64,000 bases of DNA from SIG437 sp045576235 (GTDB lineage: Bacteria; Bacillota; Clostridia; UBA1381; UBA9506). Below are positions 8,759 to 17,312 of this stretch, piece after piece (the first letter of the stretch is position 1; each line of letters starts with the position of its first letter). The notes under the pieces were generated by a model, which ran no database searches, was not told where the DNA came from, and saw only the letters and a program-made list of their open reading frames with translations. Made by a program: the position numbers and the translations under genes. Where the stretch lies: positions 1-64,000 of the forward strand of contig JAZNGA010000054.1 of NCBI GenBank assembly GCA_045576235.1, read 5' to 3'.

Positions 8759-8856
8759 GTAAAGTCAACTCCTTAAAAATATTTATTCATTTATGTTATA
8801 ATTTTAACATACTTTTTTTAATAAAACAATAGTTATTTTAAATATAATTCTCCATT

Positions 8857-9780
8857 TTATAAAAAACTGTTTTGTGAAATTGTGAAACTCTTTCCCGAAA
8901 GATATGAAAGCACACTTTCGTCCGACTCATCAAAATCAAACAAAAGCTTATAAGATGTGAGCTCCTGATAGCTGCTTTTCCCATCCTTTAAAGCTCCATA
9001 TTTCACATCCCCCGCAATCGGACAACCTATGTGCGACATATGCACTCTTATCTGATGGGTTCTTCCTGTCACAAGCTGGACCTCACAGAGCACTCCGTTT
9101 TCCTCTTTTTTTAAAACTCTGTATATCGTTTTGGCATATTTTGCCCCTTCTTCAGCTTCATCGCACACATAGACCTTGTTTTCAGCTTCATTCTTTTTTA
9201 AATATGTCTCTATCACTCCGCTTTCTCTCTCAGGCACTTTAGAAAGCAGGCAAAGATAAAACTTTTTAATTTCACCATTTCTGATTTTTTCGTTAAGAGC
9301 GCGGAGACTCGCCGAATTTTTAGCAGCAACCACGAGCCCTCTCGTATTTTTATCTATTCTGTTTGCAAATGCAGGAGAAAAGCTTTGTTCCTTTTTGGGG
9401 TCGAACTCTCCCTTTTTATAAAGATATGCTAAAAGATTTGATAAAAGCGTCTTTTTGTCGCAAGCTTCTCCGTGCATTAAAACGCCCTTAGGCTTATCAG
9501 CTATTAAAATGTTTTCATCCTCATAAACCACATTGATTTCAGGTTCATCTGCAAAATCGACTTTCTCATTTTTTTCAAAAAATTCATCATTAATATAAAG
9601 CTCAAGCACATCATTTTCCATTAAAATATATGCTCCGTCTGCTTTTTTCCCGTTAACCTTTATGCGTTTTTTACGGAAAGCCTTATATAACAGGCTTTTT
9701 GGCATTGAGTTTAAAAATTTCACCAAAAATTTATCAAGCCTTTGACCTGCATCATTTTTCCCTGCAGTTATCCTTTTCAA
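8857..9780 (-). CDS. RluA-family 23S rRNA pseudouridine synthase
   Basis: A 307-residue RluA/RluC/RluD-type enzyme that isomerises uridines in structured RNA. An N-terminal S4 domain (RLDKFLVKFL to IKVNG) is followed by the catalytic domain with the Asp motif RIDKNTRGL and the later motif VTGRTHQIRVHM. The start is TTG at 9780, with AAAGGG upstream. The exact target uridines cannot be told from sequence. It lies after homoserine dehydrogenase, separated by a terminator hairpin. Confidence 0.9.
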   Translation of the reverse strand: MKRITAGKNDAGQRLDKFLVKFLNSMPKSLLYKAFRKKRIKVNGKKADGAYILMENDVLELYINDEFFEKNEKVDFADEPEINVVYEDENILIADKPKGVLMHGEACDKKTLLSNLLAYLYKKGEFDPKKEQSFSPAFANRIDKNTRGLVVAAKNSASLRALNEKIRNGEIKKFYLCLLSKVPERESGVIETYLKKNEAENKVYVCDEAEEGAKYAKTIYRVLKKEENGVLCEVQLVTGRTHQIRVHMSHIGCPIAGDVKYGALKDGKSSYQELTSYKLLFDFDESDESVLSYLSGKSFTISQNSFL

Positions 9781-9803
9781 GAAATCAACCCTTTTCTTAT
9801 AAT

Positions 9804-9837
9804 AAAACGGGAATGTATTTTTCTACATCCCCGTTTT
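9804..9837 (-). terminator. Hairpin after rluA promoter side, on minus strand
   Basis: AAAACGGG-AATGTA pairs with TACAT-CCCCGTTTT with one mismatch. On the minus strand it follows the homoserine dehydrogenase stop by ten bases and runs into TTTTATTATAA, so it ends hom transcription. Confidence 0.7.
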
Positions 9838-9847
9838 GTAGGTGGTA

Positions 9848-11035
9848 TTAAAGCATTCTGATAAATGCGCCTCTTCCATTAAGCTTCTCTAAAAATTCTC
9901 CTTCAGGCATCTCTTCTGTCACAAAACCAAATTGTCCGTCAATTTCTCCGAGACATTCAGCATTTTCAAACTCACTGCAAAGAGACTTATCGTTTGTTCT
10001 TACAAAATATCTGCAGGAAACATCTTTAGCATCAACCATAAAGTCGCTTCCTTTGTCTGTCCATTCCTGCCATTTGTTTGTTTTTATGTGCTTGACTGCA
10101 TCAATAACATCGGCTACAACAGCGCTCGCTGTCGGTAACTTGCCAGCTCCTCTGCCATAGAACATAACATCGCCAACATAATCTCCGTGAAGCAAGATAG
10201 CGTTAAAAACGCCATTAACGCTTGCAAACTGATGGCTCATCGGAACAATCATAGGCGCAACGCGCGCAAAGACTTTTCCGTCTTCTGAAAGCTTTGCCGA
10301 AGCAATCAGCTTGATAACTGCTGAAAGCTTTGATGCAAACTTAACATCAACCGTTGTGATTTCCGTTATGCCCTCTGTCGGAATGTTTTTATAATCAACG
10401 AATTTGCCTGAAGCAAGTGAAGACAAAATGGCAATCTTTCTGCATGCATCGTGACCACAAACATCGGCTTCAGGATTGCGCTCAGCATATCCAAGTCTTT
10501 GAGCCTCTTTCAAAACCTCGTCAAAATCAGCTCCTTCTTTTGCCATTTTAGTCATTATGTAGTTTGTTGTTCCGTTTAAGATTCCGTAAATCTCTTCAAT
10601 GCGGTTTGCTGCCATACACTGATTAAGAGGTCTGATAATCGGAATTCCTCCGCCGACCGATGCCTCAAACAGATAGTTTACGCTGTTTTCTTTAGCTATT
10701 TGCATTAACTCTGTTCCGCAAGCGGCAACAAGCTCTTTGTTTGAGGTTATCACATTCTTGCCTTTTAAAAGAGCCGCCTTTGAAAAATCATAAGCAGGAT
10801 TAACGCCGCCCATAACCTCAACAACGACATCGACCTCATCGTCGTTTAGAATGTCATTAAAATCTTTTGTGAAAAGCTCCTGATGCGGATGGTCAGGAAA
10901 ATCACGCAAGTCAAGAATATATTTGACATCAATTTTCTGACCTGCTTTTTTTTCGATATTTTCGCTGTTGCCTGAAAGTATTTCATAAACACCTGAACCA
11001 ACAACACCATAGCCTAAAATTGCCGCTTTTGCCAT
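9848..11035 (-). CDS. hom: Homoserine dehydrogenase
   Basis: A 395-residue NAD(P)-dependent enzyme reducing aspartate semialdehyde to homoserine for threonine and methionine synthesis. It has the Rossmann motif GYGVVGSGV, the substrate region NGTTNYIMTKM and the catalytic Lys/Asp region EAQRLGYAERNPEADVCGHD. It is about 35-40 residues shorter than the ACT-containing Bacillus type; only a short C-terminal segment remains where the regulatory ACT domain would be. No other threonine genes are adjacent. AAGGAG precedes the ATG. Confidence 0.95.
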   Translation of the reverse strand: MAKAAILGYGVVGSGVYEILSGNSENIEKKAGQKIDVKYILDLRDFPDHPHQELFTKDFNDILNDDEVDVVVEVMGGVNPAYDFSKAALLKGKNVITSNKELVAACGTELMQIAKENSVNYLFEASVGGGIPIIRPLNQCMAANRIEEIYGILNGTTNYIMTKMAKEGADFDEVLKEAQRLGYAERNPEADVCGHDACRKIAILSSLASGKFVDYKNIPTEGITEITTVDVKFASKLSAVIKLIASAKLSEDGKVFARVAPMIVPMSHQFASVNGVFNAILLHGDYVGDVMFYGRGAGKLPTASAVVADVIDAVKHIKTNKWQEWTDKGSDFMVDAKDVSCRYFVRTNDKSLCSEFENAECLGEIDGQFGFVTEEMPEGEFLEKLNGRGAFIRML

Positions 11036-11115
11036 TTCATCTAACTCCTTTTCTGCATTCCATTACATACGGTTTGCAAAAATAACATATTAACATAATA
11101 ACATACACCAAAATA

Positions 11116-11124
11116 TTATACACA
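11116..11124 (+). promoter_or_regulatory. DnaA box
   Basis: TTATACACA matches the consensus TTATNCACA exactly and lies 256 bases upstream of dnaA. Confidence 0.5.
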
Positions 11125-11281
11125 AATTCACTCCCACGGTCAATAGTTTTTGACAAAATACATTGTTTTTGTTAAATTTTATAGGTGAAATAGTCATCAA
11201 TCTTTTTGCAGAGCGCAAAAAATTAAGTCTTATCATATTCCCGATGATTTTTTTAAACGCAAAATGAACAAAATTTTATAC

Positions 11282-11310
11282 TTGATAAAAAACGCTTCTT
11301 ATGATATAAT
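11282..11310 (+). promoter_or_regulatory. dnaA promoter
   Basis: TTGATA (11282-11287), a 17-base spacer and TATAAT (11305-11310) with a TGA extension, 70 bases upstream of the dnaA start. Confidence 0.7.
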
Positions 11311-11379
11311 AATTCTCTAACGAAATTTCAGGTCATAAAATTTCGATAAAAATATAATTTAATGCAAGAGGTTACATAA

Positions 11380-12723
11380 ATGAACACACAATTAGCTTCA
11401 ATTTGGACAAAGGCCCTGAGTTTAATCAGGGAAAACCCCGATGTGAGCCAGACTGCTTACGAACATTGGATTGACCCGCTTATCCCCGCAGGCCTTGCGG
11501 AAAATGTTTTATATCTTAAAATGCCGACAGAAATACATATGGAAATTGTAAAAGGAATGCATCTTTCTGTCATTAAAGATGCTGTTCGCTTAGCAAGCGA
11601 TATGATGTGTGATGTCGCACTTTTAGACTATAACGACCCGCTCCCGCCCGCACTTGAATACACAGTTCTCCACGAGCAAAGAACAGATGATGCGCTGACT
11701 TTAAATCCGCGCTACACCTTTTCTTCGTTTATTGTGGGAGAGTCAAACCGCCTTGCACACGCGGCAGCTCTTGCTGTTTCAAAGCGCCCTGCCGACGCTT
11801 TCAATCCGCTCTTCATATATGGCGGACCGGGCCTTGGAAAGACGCATCTTGTTCAGGCTATCGGTAATGAAATCAAGGCTCAGAATCCGTCTTCAAATGT
11901 GCTTTATGTCACAAGTGAAAACTTCATGAATGATTTTATCAACGATGTTATAATCGCAAAAAAACAGATAGAATTCAGGAATAAATATAGAACCTGTGAT
12001 GTTTTAATCATTGATGACATTCAGTTTATCGCTAAAAAAGATCAGACGCAGGTCGAATTTTTCCACACATTTAATGCTCTTCACGAAGCAAATAAGCAGC
12101 TCATTTTCACATCAGACAGACCTCCCAAGGAAATCAAAGAGCTTGAAGACCGTTTGAGAACCCGTTTTGAATGGGGCTTAATTGCAGATATCAAGCCGCC
12201 TGATTTAGAAACACGAATTGCGATTTTAAAGAAAAAAGCAAGCGAAGCAAATTTTGAGGTGCCTAATGATATAATTTTCTATATTGCAGAAAATTTAAAA
12301 TCCAACATCAGAAATTTAGAAGGCGTCTTAAAGCGCCTCACCGCATATAATGTGCTTATGGGAAGACCTATCACGATGCAGCTTGCAGATGATGCGATGA
12401 AGGAATTTTTAAGCAAAACGGATGACCCCCATGTCAACACGGAATACATTCTTTCGATCGTAGCAAACTACTTCAACATCTCTTCTGATGAAATTCTTTC
12501 CTCAAAGAGAACTCAGGAAATTTCCTACGCCCGCCACATCGCGATGTATTTGCTCCGCGAATGCACGGGGCTCAGTCTTCCTAAAATCGGAAAAGAGCTT
12601 GGCGGCAGAAACCATGCTACCATTTTAAACGGAATTAACAACATAAAAGCAAGCATGGAAAAAAACGAGGACACAAAAAAGATAATTGAGGAGCTTGTTT
12701 CAAACCTAAATGACAGGAGCTAG
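11380..12723 (+). CDS. dnaA: Chromosomal replication initiator DnaA
   Basis: A 447-residue AAA+ initiator that binds DnaA boxes and opens the origin. Domain I spans about residues 1-85. The AAA+ domain has Walker A GGPGLGKTH and Walker B VLIIDDIQF. The C-terminal DNA-binding domain has the DnaA signature around GGRNHATIL. AAGAGG precedes the ATG. Unusually, the next gene is not dnaN but the small S4 gene, three bases later. Confidence 0.98.
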   Translation: MNTQLASIWTKALSLIRENPDVSQTAYEHWIDPLIPAGLAENVLYLKMPTEIHMEIVKGMHLSVIKDAVRLASDMMCDVALLDYNDPLPPALEYTVLHEQRTDDALTLNPRYTFSSFIVGESNRLAHAAALAVSKRPADAFNPLFIYGGPGLGKTHLVQAIGNEIKAQNPSSNVLYVTSENFMNDFINDVIIAKKQIEFRNKYRTCDVLIIDDIQFIAKKDQTQVEFFHTFNALHEANKQLIFTSDRPPKEIKELEDRLRTRFEWGLIADIKPPDLETRIAILKKKASEANFEVPNDIIFYIAENLKSNIRNLEGVLKRLTAYNVLMGRPITMQLADDAMKEFLSKTDDPHVNTEYILSIVANYFNISSDEILSSKRTQEISYARHIAMYLLRECTGLSLPKIGKELGGRNHATILNGINNIKASMEKNEDTKKIIEELVSNLNDRS

Positions 12724-12726
12724 GAA

Positions 12727-12945
12727 ATGAATATAAAAATCAACACAGAATATATTAAGCTCGATCAGCTGTTGAAATTTTCCGGAGTTGCTTTTTCCGG
12801 TGCCGAAGCCAAGGATATGATTTTAGCAGGTTGTGTCAGCGTTGATGGCGAGCTTTGTCAGATGCGCGGAAAAAAAATGTATCCCGGAAGTGCTGCTGTC
12901 ATTGATTTAGGTGATGGTGAAATTGAAGAAATTAAGGTGGAATAG
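12727..12945 (+). CDS. yaaA: S4-domain RNA-binding protein (YaaA/RlbA type)
   Basis: A 72-residue protein made of one S4 RNA-binding domain (KLDQLLKFSGVAFSGAEAKD, then VSVDGE and the turn RGKKMYPG). In Bacillus the homologue sits between dnaN and recF. Here it follows dnaA by three bases and precedes recF by two, so it is co-translated. Its role is probably ribosome- or RNA-linked; the exact target is unknown. Confidence 0.9.
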   Translation: MNIKINTEYIKLDQLLKFSGVAFSGAEAKDMILAGCVSVDGELCQMRGKKMYPGSAAVIDLGDGEIEEIKVE

Positions 12946-12947
12946 AA

Positions 12948-14021
12948 TTGTTTATTAAAAGGCTTCGTCTCAAGAACTTCCGCAACTATAAAGAAGAAGT
13001 TATCAGCTTCTCCCCAAAAACAAACATTCTCTGCGGTGACAATGCTCAAGGCAAGACAAATGTGCTCGAAGCAATTTATATGTTTGCTTTCGGGAAGTCT
13101 TTCAGAACACAGCAAGAGAGAGAAACAATATTGTTTGGTGAGGACTACACGAAAATTGACATCCTTTATGAAGATAGCCACCGTGAAAATAATATTGAAA
13201 TCATCATTTTAAAAGACAGAAAAAAACAAATCAAAATAAACGGCGTAAACATATCAAAACTCAGCGAGCTTTTAAGCAATCTTTCTGTTGTCTTATTTTT
13301 CCCGGAAGAGCTCGGTCTCATAAAAGAAGGACCTTTTATCAGGAGAAGATTTTTAGATGTTGCCCTGTCAGGTGCTCGCCCTAAATATTATCATCTTTTG
13401 GCAAAATATAATAAGATTTTAGACCAGCGCAATAACCTCATCAAAAAAATGCACGCTTCTATGGCATCATCTCTTTCAGACACTCTTTCCGTCTGGAATG
13501 AAAGCATAGCGTCTTACGGAATGGCTCTTTGCAATTATCGCACAGATTATGTCAATAAGCTTTCAGAGGTTGCTAAAAAAATTCATTTTGAGGCAACAGG
13601 AGAAGACCTTTCTCTTTCCTATAAGACAAGATTTAAAACAAAAGAAGAAATGCTTGCAAAAATTGAAACATCCTTTGCGCGCGAGATTGAGCAAGGCTGC
13701 ACGCTCTACGGCCCTCACAGAGACGACATTGAAATTGTCATAGACGGGAAAGACTCAAAATCCTTTGCATCCCAAGGGCAACAAAGGAGTGCCGTGCTTT
13801 CGTTAAAGCTTGCTCAGGCTGAAATTCTTTTTGAAGAAACAGGCGAATATCCCATTCTTCTTTTAGATGATATTTTAAGTGAACTTGACTTTAAGCGCCG
13901 CTCCTTTTTAGTAAAAAAAATTCCCGATAAGCAGGTTATTATAACCTGCGCAGGAATTGATGAAGTCTTTGAGGGAAGCAACGCAAATATAATCACTGTT
14001 AAGAACGGACAGATAATTTAA
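12948..14021 (+). CDS. recF: DNA repair protein RecF
   Basis: A 357-residue SMC-like ATPase that helps load RecA at single-strand gaps with RecO and RecR. Walker A is GDNAQGKTN near residue 30, the signature region is SQGQQRSAVLSLKLAQ, and Walker B is ILLLDDILSELD. The start is TTG at 12948, with AAGGTGG upstream. It lies in the dnaA-yaaA-recF operon, and a terminator overlaps its stop. Confidence 0.95.
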   Translation: MFIKRLRLKNFRNYKEEVISFSPKTNILCGDNAQGKTNVLEAIYMFAFGKSFRTQQERETILFGEDYTKIDILYEDSHRENNIEIIILKDRKKQIKINGVNISKLSELLSNLSVVLFFPEELGLIKEGPFIRRRFLDVALSGARPKYYHLLAKYNKILDQRNNLIKKMHASMASSLSDTLSVWNESIASYGMALCNYRTDYVNKLSEVAKKIHFEATGEDLSLSYKTRFKTKEEMLAKIETSFAREIEQGCTLYGPHRDDIEIVIDGKDSKSFASQGQQRSAVLSLKLAQAEILFEETGEYPILLLDDILSELDFKRRSFLVKKIPDKQVIITCAGIDEVFEGSNANIITVKNGQII

Positions 14022-14055
14022 ACAGCAGCATTTTCCTTTTCTGCTGCTGTTTTAA
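14021..14055 (+). terminator. Terminator after recF
   Basis: A 10-bp stem AACAGCAGCA/TGCTGCTGTT with an 11-base pyrimidine loop, then TTTA. It starts inside the recF stop codon and may be partial, since remB follows closely. Confidence 0.65.
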
Positions 14056-14080
14056 AACATTTCAATTTCAGGAGGAAATT

Positions 14081-14380
14081 ATGTTTCTGCATTTAGGCGG
14101 CGATACCGTCGTTAACTTAAGCGATGTCATTGCAATTTTTGACCTTGATGTCACGAGCACATCAAAAACGACAAGAGAATTTCTTGCCGTTGCCGAAGAG
14201 GAAGGCTTTGTAATAAATGTTTCAGAAGAGGATTTACCCAAATCCTTTGTTCTTGCAGAAACGAACAAAAAAAGCAAGGTCTTCATTTCACCGATTTCCT
14301 CTGCAACTCTCTTAAAAAGAGCAAAAAATCCACGAAAAGCCTATGCCTGTGACATAAAAGACGAAATAGACATATATTAA
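14081..14380 (+). CDS. remB: RemB-like extracellular matrix regulator (DUF370)
   Basis: A 99-residue DUF370 protein like Bacillus YaaB/RemB, found after recF in many Firmicutes. The family start MFLHLGGDTVVNLSDVIAIF is intact, followed by the block VFISPISSATLLKR. RemB works with RemA on biofilm genes in Bacillus; whether it does so here is inference. The ATG has AGGAGG upstream. In Bacillus gyrB follows, but here a terminator ends the run. Confidence 0.9.
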   Translation: MFLHLGGDTVVNLSDVIAIFDLDVTSTSKTTREFLAVAEEEGFVINVSEEDLPKSFVLAETNKKSKVFISPISSATLLKRAKNPRKAYACDIKDEIDIY

Positions 14381-14381
14381 A

Positions 14382-14426
14382 AGGCTGTAGCAAAATAAAT
14401 TCATTTTTATGCTACAGCTCTTTTTT
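14382..14426 (+). terminator. Terminator after remB
   Basis: Stem GCTGTAGCA with TGCTACAGC (14384-14392 with 14410-14418), a 17-base loop, then CTTTTTT. Its stem is nearly the same as the one at 24471. Confidence 0.85.
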
Positions 14427-14440
14427 ATTAAATTTCACAT

Positions 14441-15577
14441 TTACTCATATTTTTCTTTTGGTATTTTTCTTTCCCTCAGCCTGTCTGCCACGCTCTCTCT
14501 AAACAAAGAATAGAACACGGAACAAAGCGGAATGAAAATTAAAATTCCCATTATTCCATATAGTCCTGCGCCAAGCGTGACTGCAACCAAAACCCAGATA
14601 GACGGAAGGCCCACAGAATTTCCGACAACATGTGGATAGATTAAATTTCCCTCAATCTGCTGAATAACAACAAATACAATTATAAAAATCAGTGCTTCCA
14701 GCGGGTTTACCAAGAGAATTAAAAAAGCACCTACTATGCACCCTATGAACGCTCCGACAACGGGAATGAGCGCAGATATTGAAATTATAACGCAAATCAA
14801 AAGCGCGTAGGGGAATTTAAGTATAGAAAGCACCACAAAGAATATAAATCCAAGAATCAGCGCTTCTAAAACCTGCCCTGAAATGAAATTTGAAAATGCC
14901 TTGTTAGACATTCTCAGAACTTTTATAAATTTATCGGAAACCGACACAGGCAAATATGAATAAATTGCTTTTTTTGCTTGTCTTGCCAGCTTTTCCTTCT
15001 GCATAAGAATATAAATTGAAAACATAAATGCGATGATAAAGGAAACAATTCCCGTGATAACATTGCTTACAATGTTTACGCTTATGTTTAAAAGCCCTGT
15101 CGCACCATTTTGCAGCATTGAAATAGCTTGCTTGCCCAAAGCATCAAAGTCTATATCAATATTTTTTATAATGTTTCTGATTTCCGTATTATTTTTCATA
15201 AGACTTTCAAAAAATTTCTTTGCCGCATCAATCGCACCCGGCACCTGAAGTGCTAAGTTTGCAATTGTTTTTGAAATGTCAGGAACAATAACAAAAATCG
15301 CAAACGCCAAAACTGCGCACAAAGAGATAAGCGTCAGAACATAGGCTATCGGTCTTCTTGCCTTTCCCATTTTCTTTGGAAAAATCTTCTCAATTTGTCT
15401 CATAGGAACATTCAATATAAAAGCAATTGCACCTCCTGCTATAAACGGCATGAGCACATTTATAATCATCATGCAAAAATCAGAAATTGCCTCTATTCTC
15501 TGAATTCCCCAGAAAAACAAAATGGAAACAAAAACTATAAACAATGTTGCCTTCACATTTTTCTTGTCGAAAGTCAT
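14441..15577 (-). CDS. AI-2E family transporter (UPF0118)
   Basis: A 378-residue polytopic membrane protein of the AI-2 exporter (YdiK/TqsA) family. About eight transmembrane segments are visible, with a soluble stretch at about residues 115-165 and the conserved region VIQQIEGNLIYPHVVG before the last helices. Family members export autoinducer-2 or run sodium/proton antiport, so the substrate is open. The ATG at 15577 has GGAGG five bases upstream. It follows the DUF4364 gene by 41 bases and is likely co-transcribed with it. Confidence 0.88.
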   Translation of the reverse strand: MTFDKKNVKATLFIVFVSILFFWGIQRIEAISDFCMMIINVLMPFIAGGAIAFILNVPMRQIEKIFPKKMGKARRPIAYVLTLISLCAVLAFAIFVIVPDISKTIANLALQVPGAIDAAKKFFESLMKNNTEIRNIIKNIDIDFDALGKQAISMLQNGATGLLNISVNIVSNVITGIVSFIIAFMFSIYILMQKEKLARQAKKAIYSYLPVSVSDKFIKVLRMSNKAFSNFISGQVLEALILGFIFFVVLSILKFPYALLICVIISISALIPVVGAFIGCIVGAFLILLVNPLEALIFIIVFVVIQQIEGNLIYPHVVGNSVGLPSIWVLVAVTLGAGLYGIMGILIFIPLCSVFYSLFRESVADRLRERKIPKEKYE

Positions 15578-15618
15578 AATTTCCTCCAAATTCTTATGTT
15601 TAAAATTATATTCCGTAT

Positions 15619-16188
15619 TTAGCTTTCTTCTTCATCTTTATCATCAGACAAAAACTTCAGAATTTCCTGAAAAAGCAGAGTCGGAGCATCGCTGAACTTG
15701 TTTTTCATTTTCATTGCATTTTCTCGGGAGCCCGCAAAAACCGATAAAGACATCAATTTTGTTTTTCCGTCATAAAGCTCCGCGTCAAGATAGTATGTGT
15801 TTGCGTCACTTGGCAGGATTTCGCATCTGACCTGTGATTTTTCAAATTCTTCGCGGAACAACTCTCCTGCGCTTTTCCTTATGCCGTCTCTGACGCTCGG
15901 AAGCAAATCCTTTTCAAACATATCAATCATTTCTTCGCCCGTTTGTGTCAGTGCATATTTATATATTTCGTCGCGGAAAACAGTCTTAATATGATTTTCT
16001 TCCTTTAAAATTTCAATGTTTTCACACAAATCTATGTAATCAACACTCGTGGCATCAAGCATAATATGCTTTAAATCCATAGATCTCACGGGAAATTCTA
16101 TATGTTTTAATGTATATAAAACAGCAAGGCGTATCAAAACCTGGTCATTAAGCCTGTAATACACATTGCTCCATATGTTTTTTTTCAT
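15619..16188 (-). CDS. DUF4364 family protein
   Basis: A 189-residue protein of the DUF4364 family, found in Clostridia. The N-terminal region (about residues 10-85) looks like a winged helix, with LIRLAVLYTLKHIEFPVRS and ALTQTGEEMIDMF. The rest is a small alpha/beta domain and an acidic tail. It may be a DNA-binding protein, but no function is established. GAGGAG precedes the ATG. Confidence 0.75.
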   Translation of the reverse strand: MKKNIWSNVYYRLNDQVLIRLAVLYTLKHIEFPVRSMDLKHIMLDATSVDYIDLCENIEILKEENHIKTVFRDEIYKYALTQTGEEMIDMFEKDLLPSVRDGIRKSAGELFREEFEKSQVRCEILPSDANTYYLDAELYDGKTKLMSLSVFAGSRENAMKMKNKFSDAPTLLFQEILKFLSDDKDEEES

Positions 16189-16276
16189 ATGTCAGCGCTC
16201 CTCTTCTGCTTTTAAATAGCTGCTTATTATATTTTAACAGTTTTATTTTCCGTTGTCAATTCCTGATAGCTTTTAC

Positions 16277-16304
16277 TTGACTTTTATAGATTTTGGCATA
16301 TAAT
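16277..16304 (+). promoter_or_regulatory. Promoter of the cysteine synthase-like gene
   Basis: TTGACT (16277-16282), a 16-base spacer and TATAAT (16299-16304), 35 bases before the start codon. Confidence 0.7.
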
Positions 16305-16338
16305 ATTATATAGAATTTGACAATTGGGAGAGTTTAGC

Positions 16339-17268
16339 TTGATTTTTAATAATATTTTAGATGCTATGGGAAATACACCGATGATAAAGCTCAATCATAT
16401 GACAGATGATGATTGCGCTGAAGTCCTGGTTAAGTTTGAGGGGCTTAACATCGGCGGTTCAATAAAAACAAGAACAGCCTATAATATGATTTTAGAAGCT
16501 GAAAAAGAAGGTTTAATAACACCTGACACAATCATCGTCGAGCCCACAAGCGGAAATCAGGGCATCGGCCTTGCCCTTGTGGGTGCTGTCAGAGGCTATA
16601 AGACCGTTATTATAATGCCCGATTCAGTCAGCGCCGAAAGAACGAAGCTTGTTAAGCACTATGGCGCCGAGGTCATTACAATTCACGATGACGGAAACAT
16701 CGGGAAATGCATCGAAACCTGTTTGCAGACAGCGCTTGATATGAAAGCAGAAAACGAAAATGTTTATATACCGCAGCAGTTTGAAAACCCGAACAATCCG
16801 CTCGTCCACAGGCACAATACAGCAGTTGAAATCCTGCGCGATGTCGATGCTCCTATTCACGGTTTCTGCTCCGGTGTCGGCACGGGAGGCACAATTTCAG
16901 GAATAGGAATTGAATTGAAGAACGCAAATCCTGACATAACAATCTGGGCTGTTGAGCCTGAACATGCTGCTATTTTAGCGGGAGGAGACATCGGAACTCA
17001 TCTGCAAATGGGCATAGGGGACGGACTTATCCCTAAAAACCTTAACACAGATATTTTTGACCATGTTGAGATAATAACAGATGAAGAAGCCCTTGGCACA
17101 GCAAAACTGCTTGCTTCAAAGGAAGGCATCATGTGTGGAATCTCCAGCGGCTCAAATGTGTGCGCCGCTATAAAAATGGCAAAAAAGCTTGGAAAAGGCA
17201 AGCGCGTTGTCACCATTCTTCCCGACACGGGAGAAAGATATTTCAGCACGCCGCTTTTTGACGAATAA
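16339..17268 (+). CDS. cysK: Cysteine synthase-family PLP enzyme
   Basis: A 309-residue fold-type II PLP enzyme related to O-acetylserine sulfhydrylase. The PLP lysine is in GGSIKTRTA and the phosphate loop is GVGTGGTISG. Two positions differ from classic CysK: the asparagine loop reads PTSGNQGIG rather than PTSGNTGIG, and SIKTR replaces SVKDR. The substrate may therefore differ from O-acetylserine. The TTG at 16339 is chosen because GGGAGAG lies seven bases upstream; a TTG at 16324 has no site. It is monocistronic with its own promoter. Confidence 0.85.
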   Translation: MIFNNILDAMGNTPMIKLNHMTDDDCAEVLVKFEGLNIGGSIKTRTAYNMILEAEKEGLITPDTIIVEPTSGNQGIGLALVGAVRGYKTVIIMPDSVSAERTKLVKHYGAEVITIHDDGNIGKCIETCLQTALDMKAENENVYIPQQFENPNNPLVHRHNTAVEILRDVDAPIHGFCSGVGTGGTISGIGIELKNANPDITIWAVEPEHAAILAGGDIGTHLQMGIGDGLIPKNLNTDIFDHVEIITDEEALGTAKLLASKEGIMCGISSGSNVCAAIKMAKKLGKGKRVVTILPDTGERYFSTPLFDE

Positions 17269-17280
17269 ACTTAATCTTAG

Positions 17281-17312
17281 GGCTGTATGCATTTTGCTGC
17301 AGCCTCTTTTTT
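17281..17312 (+). terminator. Terminator after the cysteine synthase gene
   Basis: Short stem GGCTG/CAGCC around a T-rich loop, followed by TCTTTTTT. The T tract reaches the stop codon of the convergent gene. Confidence 0.65.

Larger units (their letters stand above)
11041..11379. other. AT-rich dnaA upstream region, candidate oriC
   Basis: This 339-base gap divides a mainly minus-strand block from a more plus-strand block and sits directly upstream of dnaA, as a replication origin often does. It is very AT-rich. I find only one perfect DnaA box (TTATACACA, 11116-11124) and no clear cluster, so origin function is uncertain. It also holds the dnaA and hom promoter regions. Confidence 0.4.
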
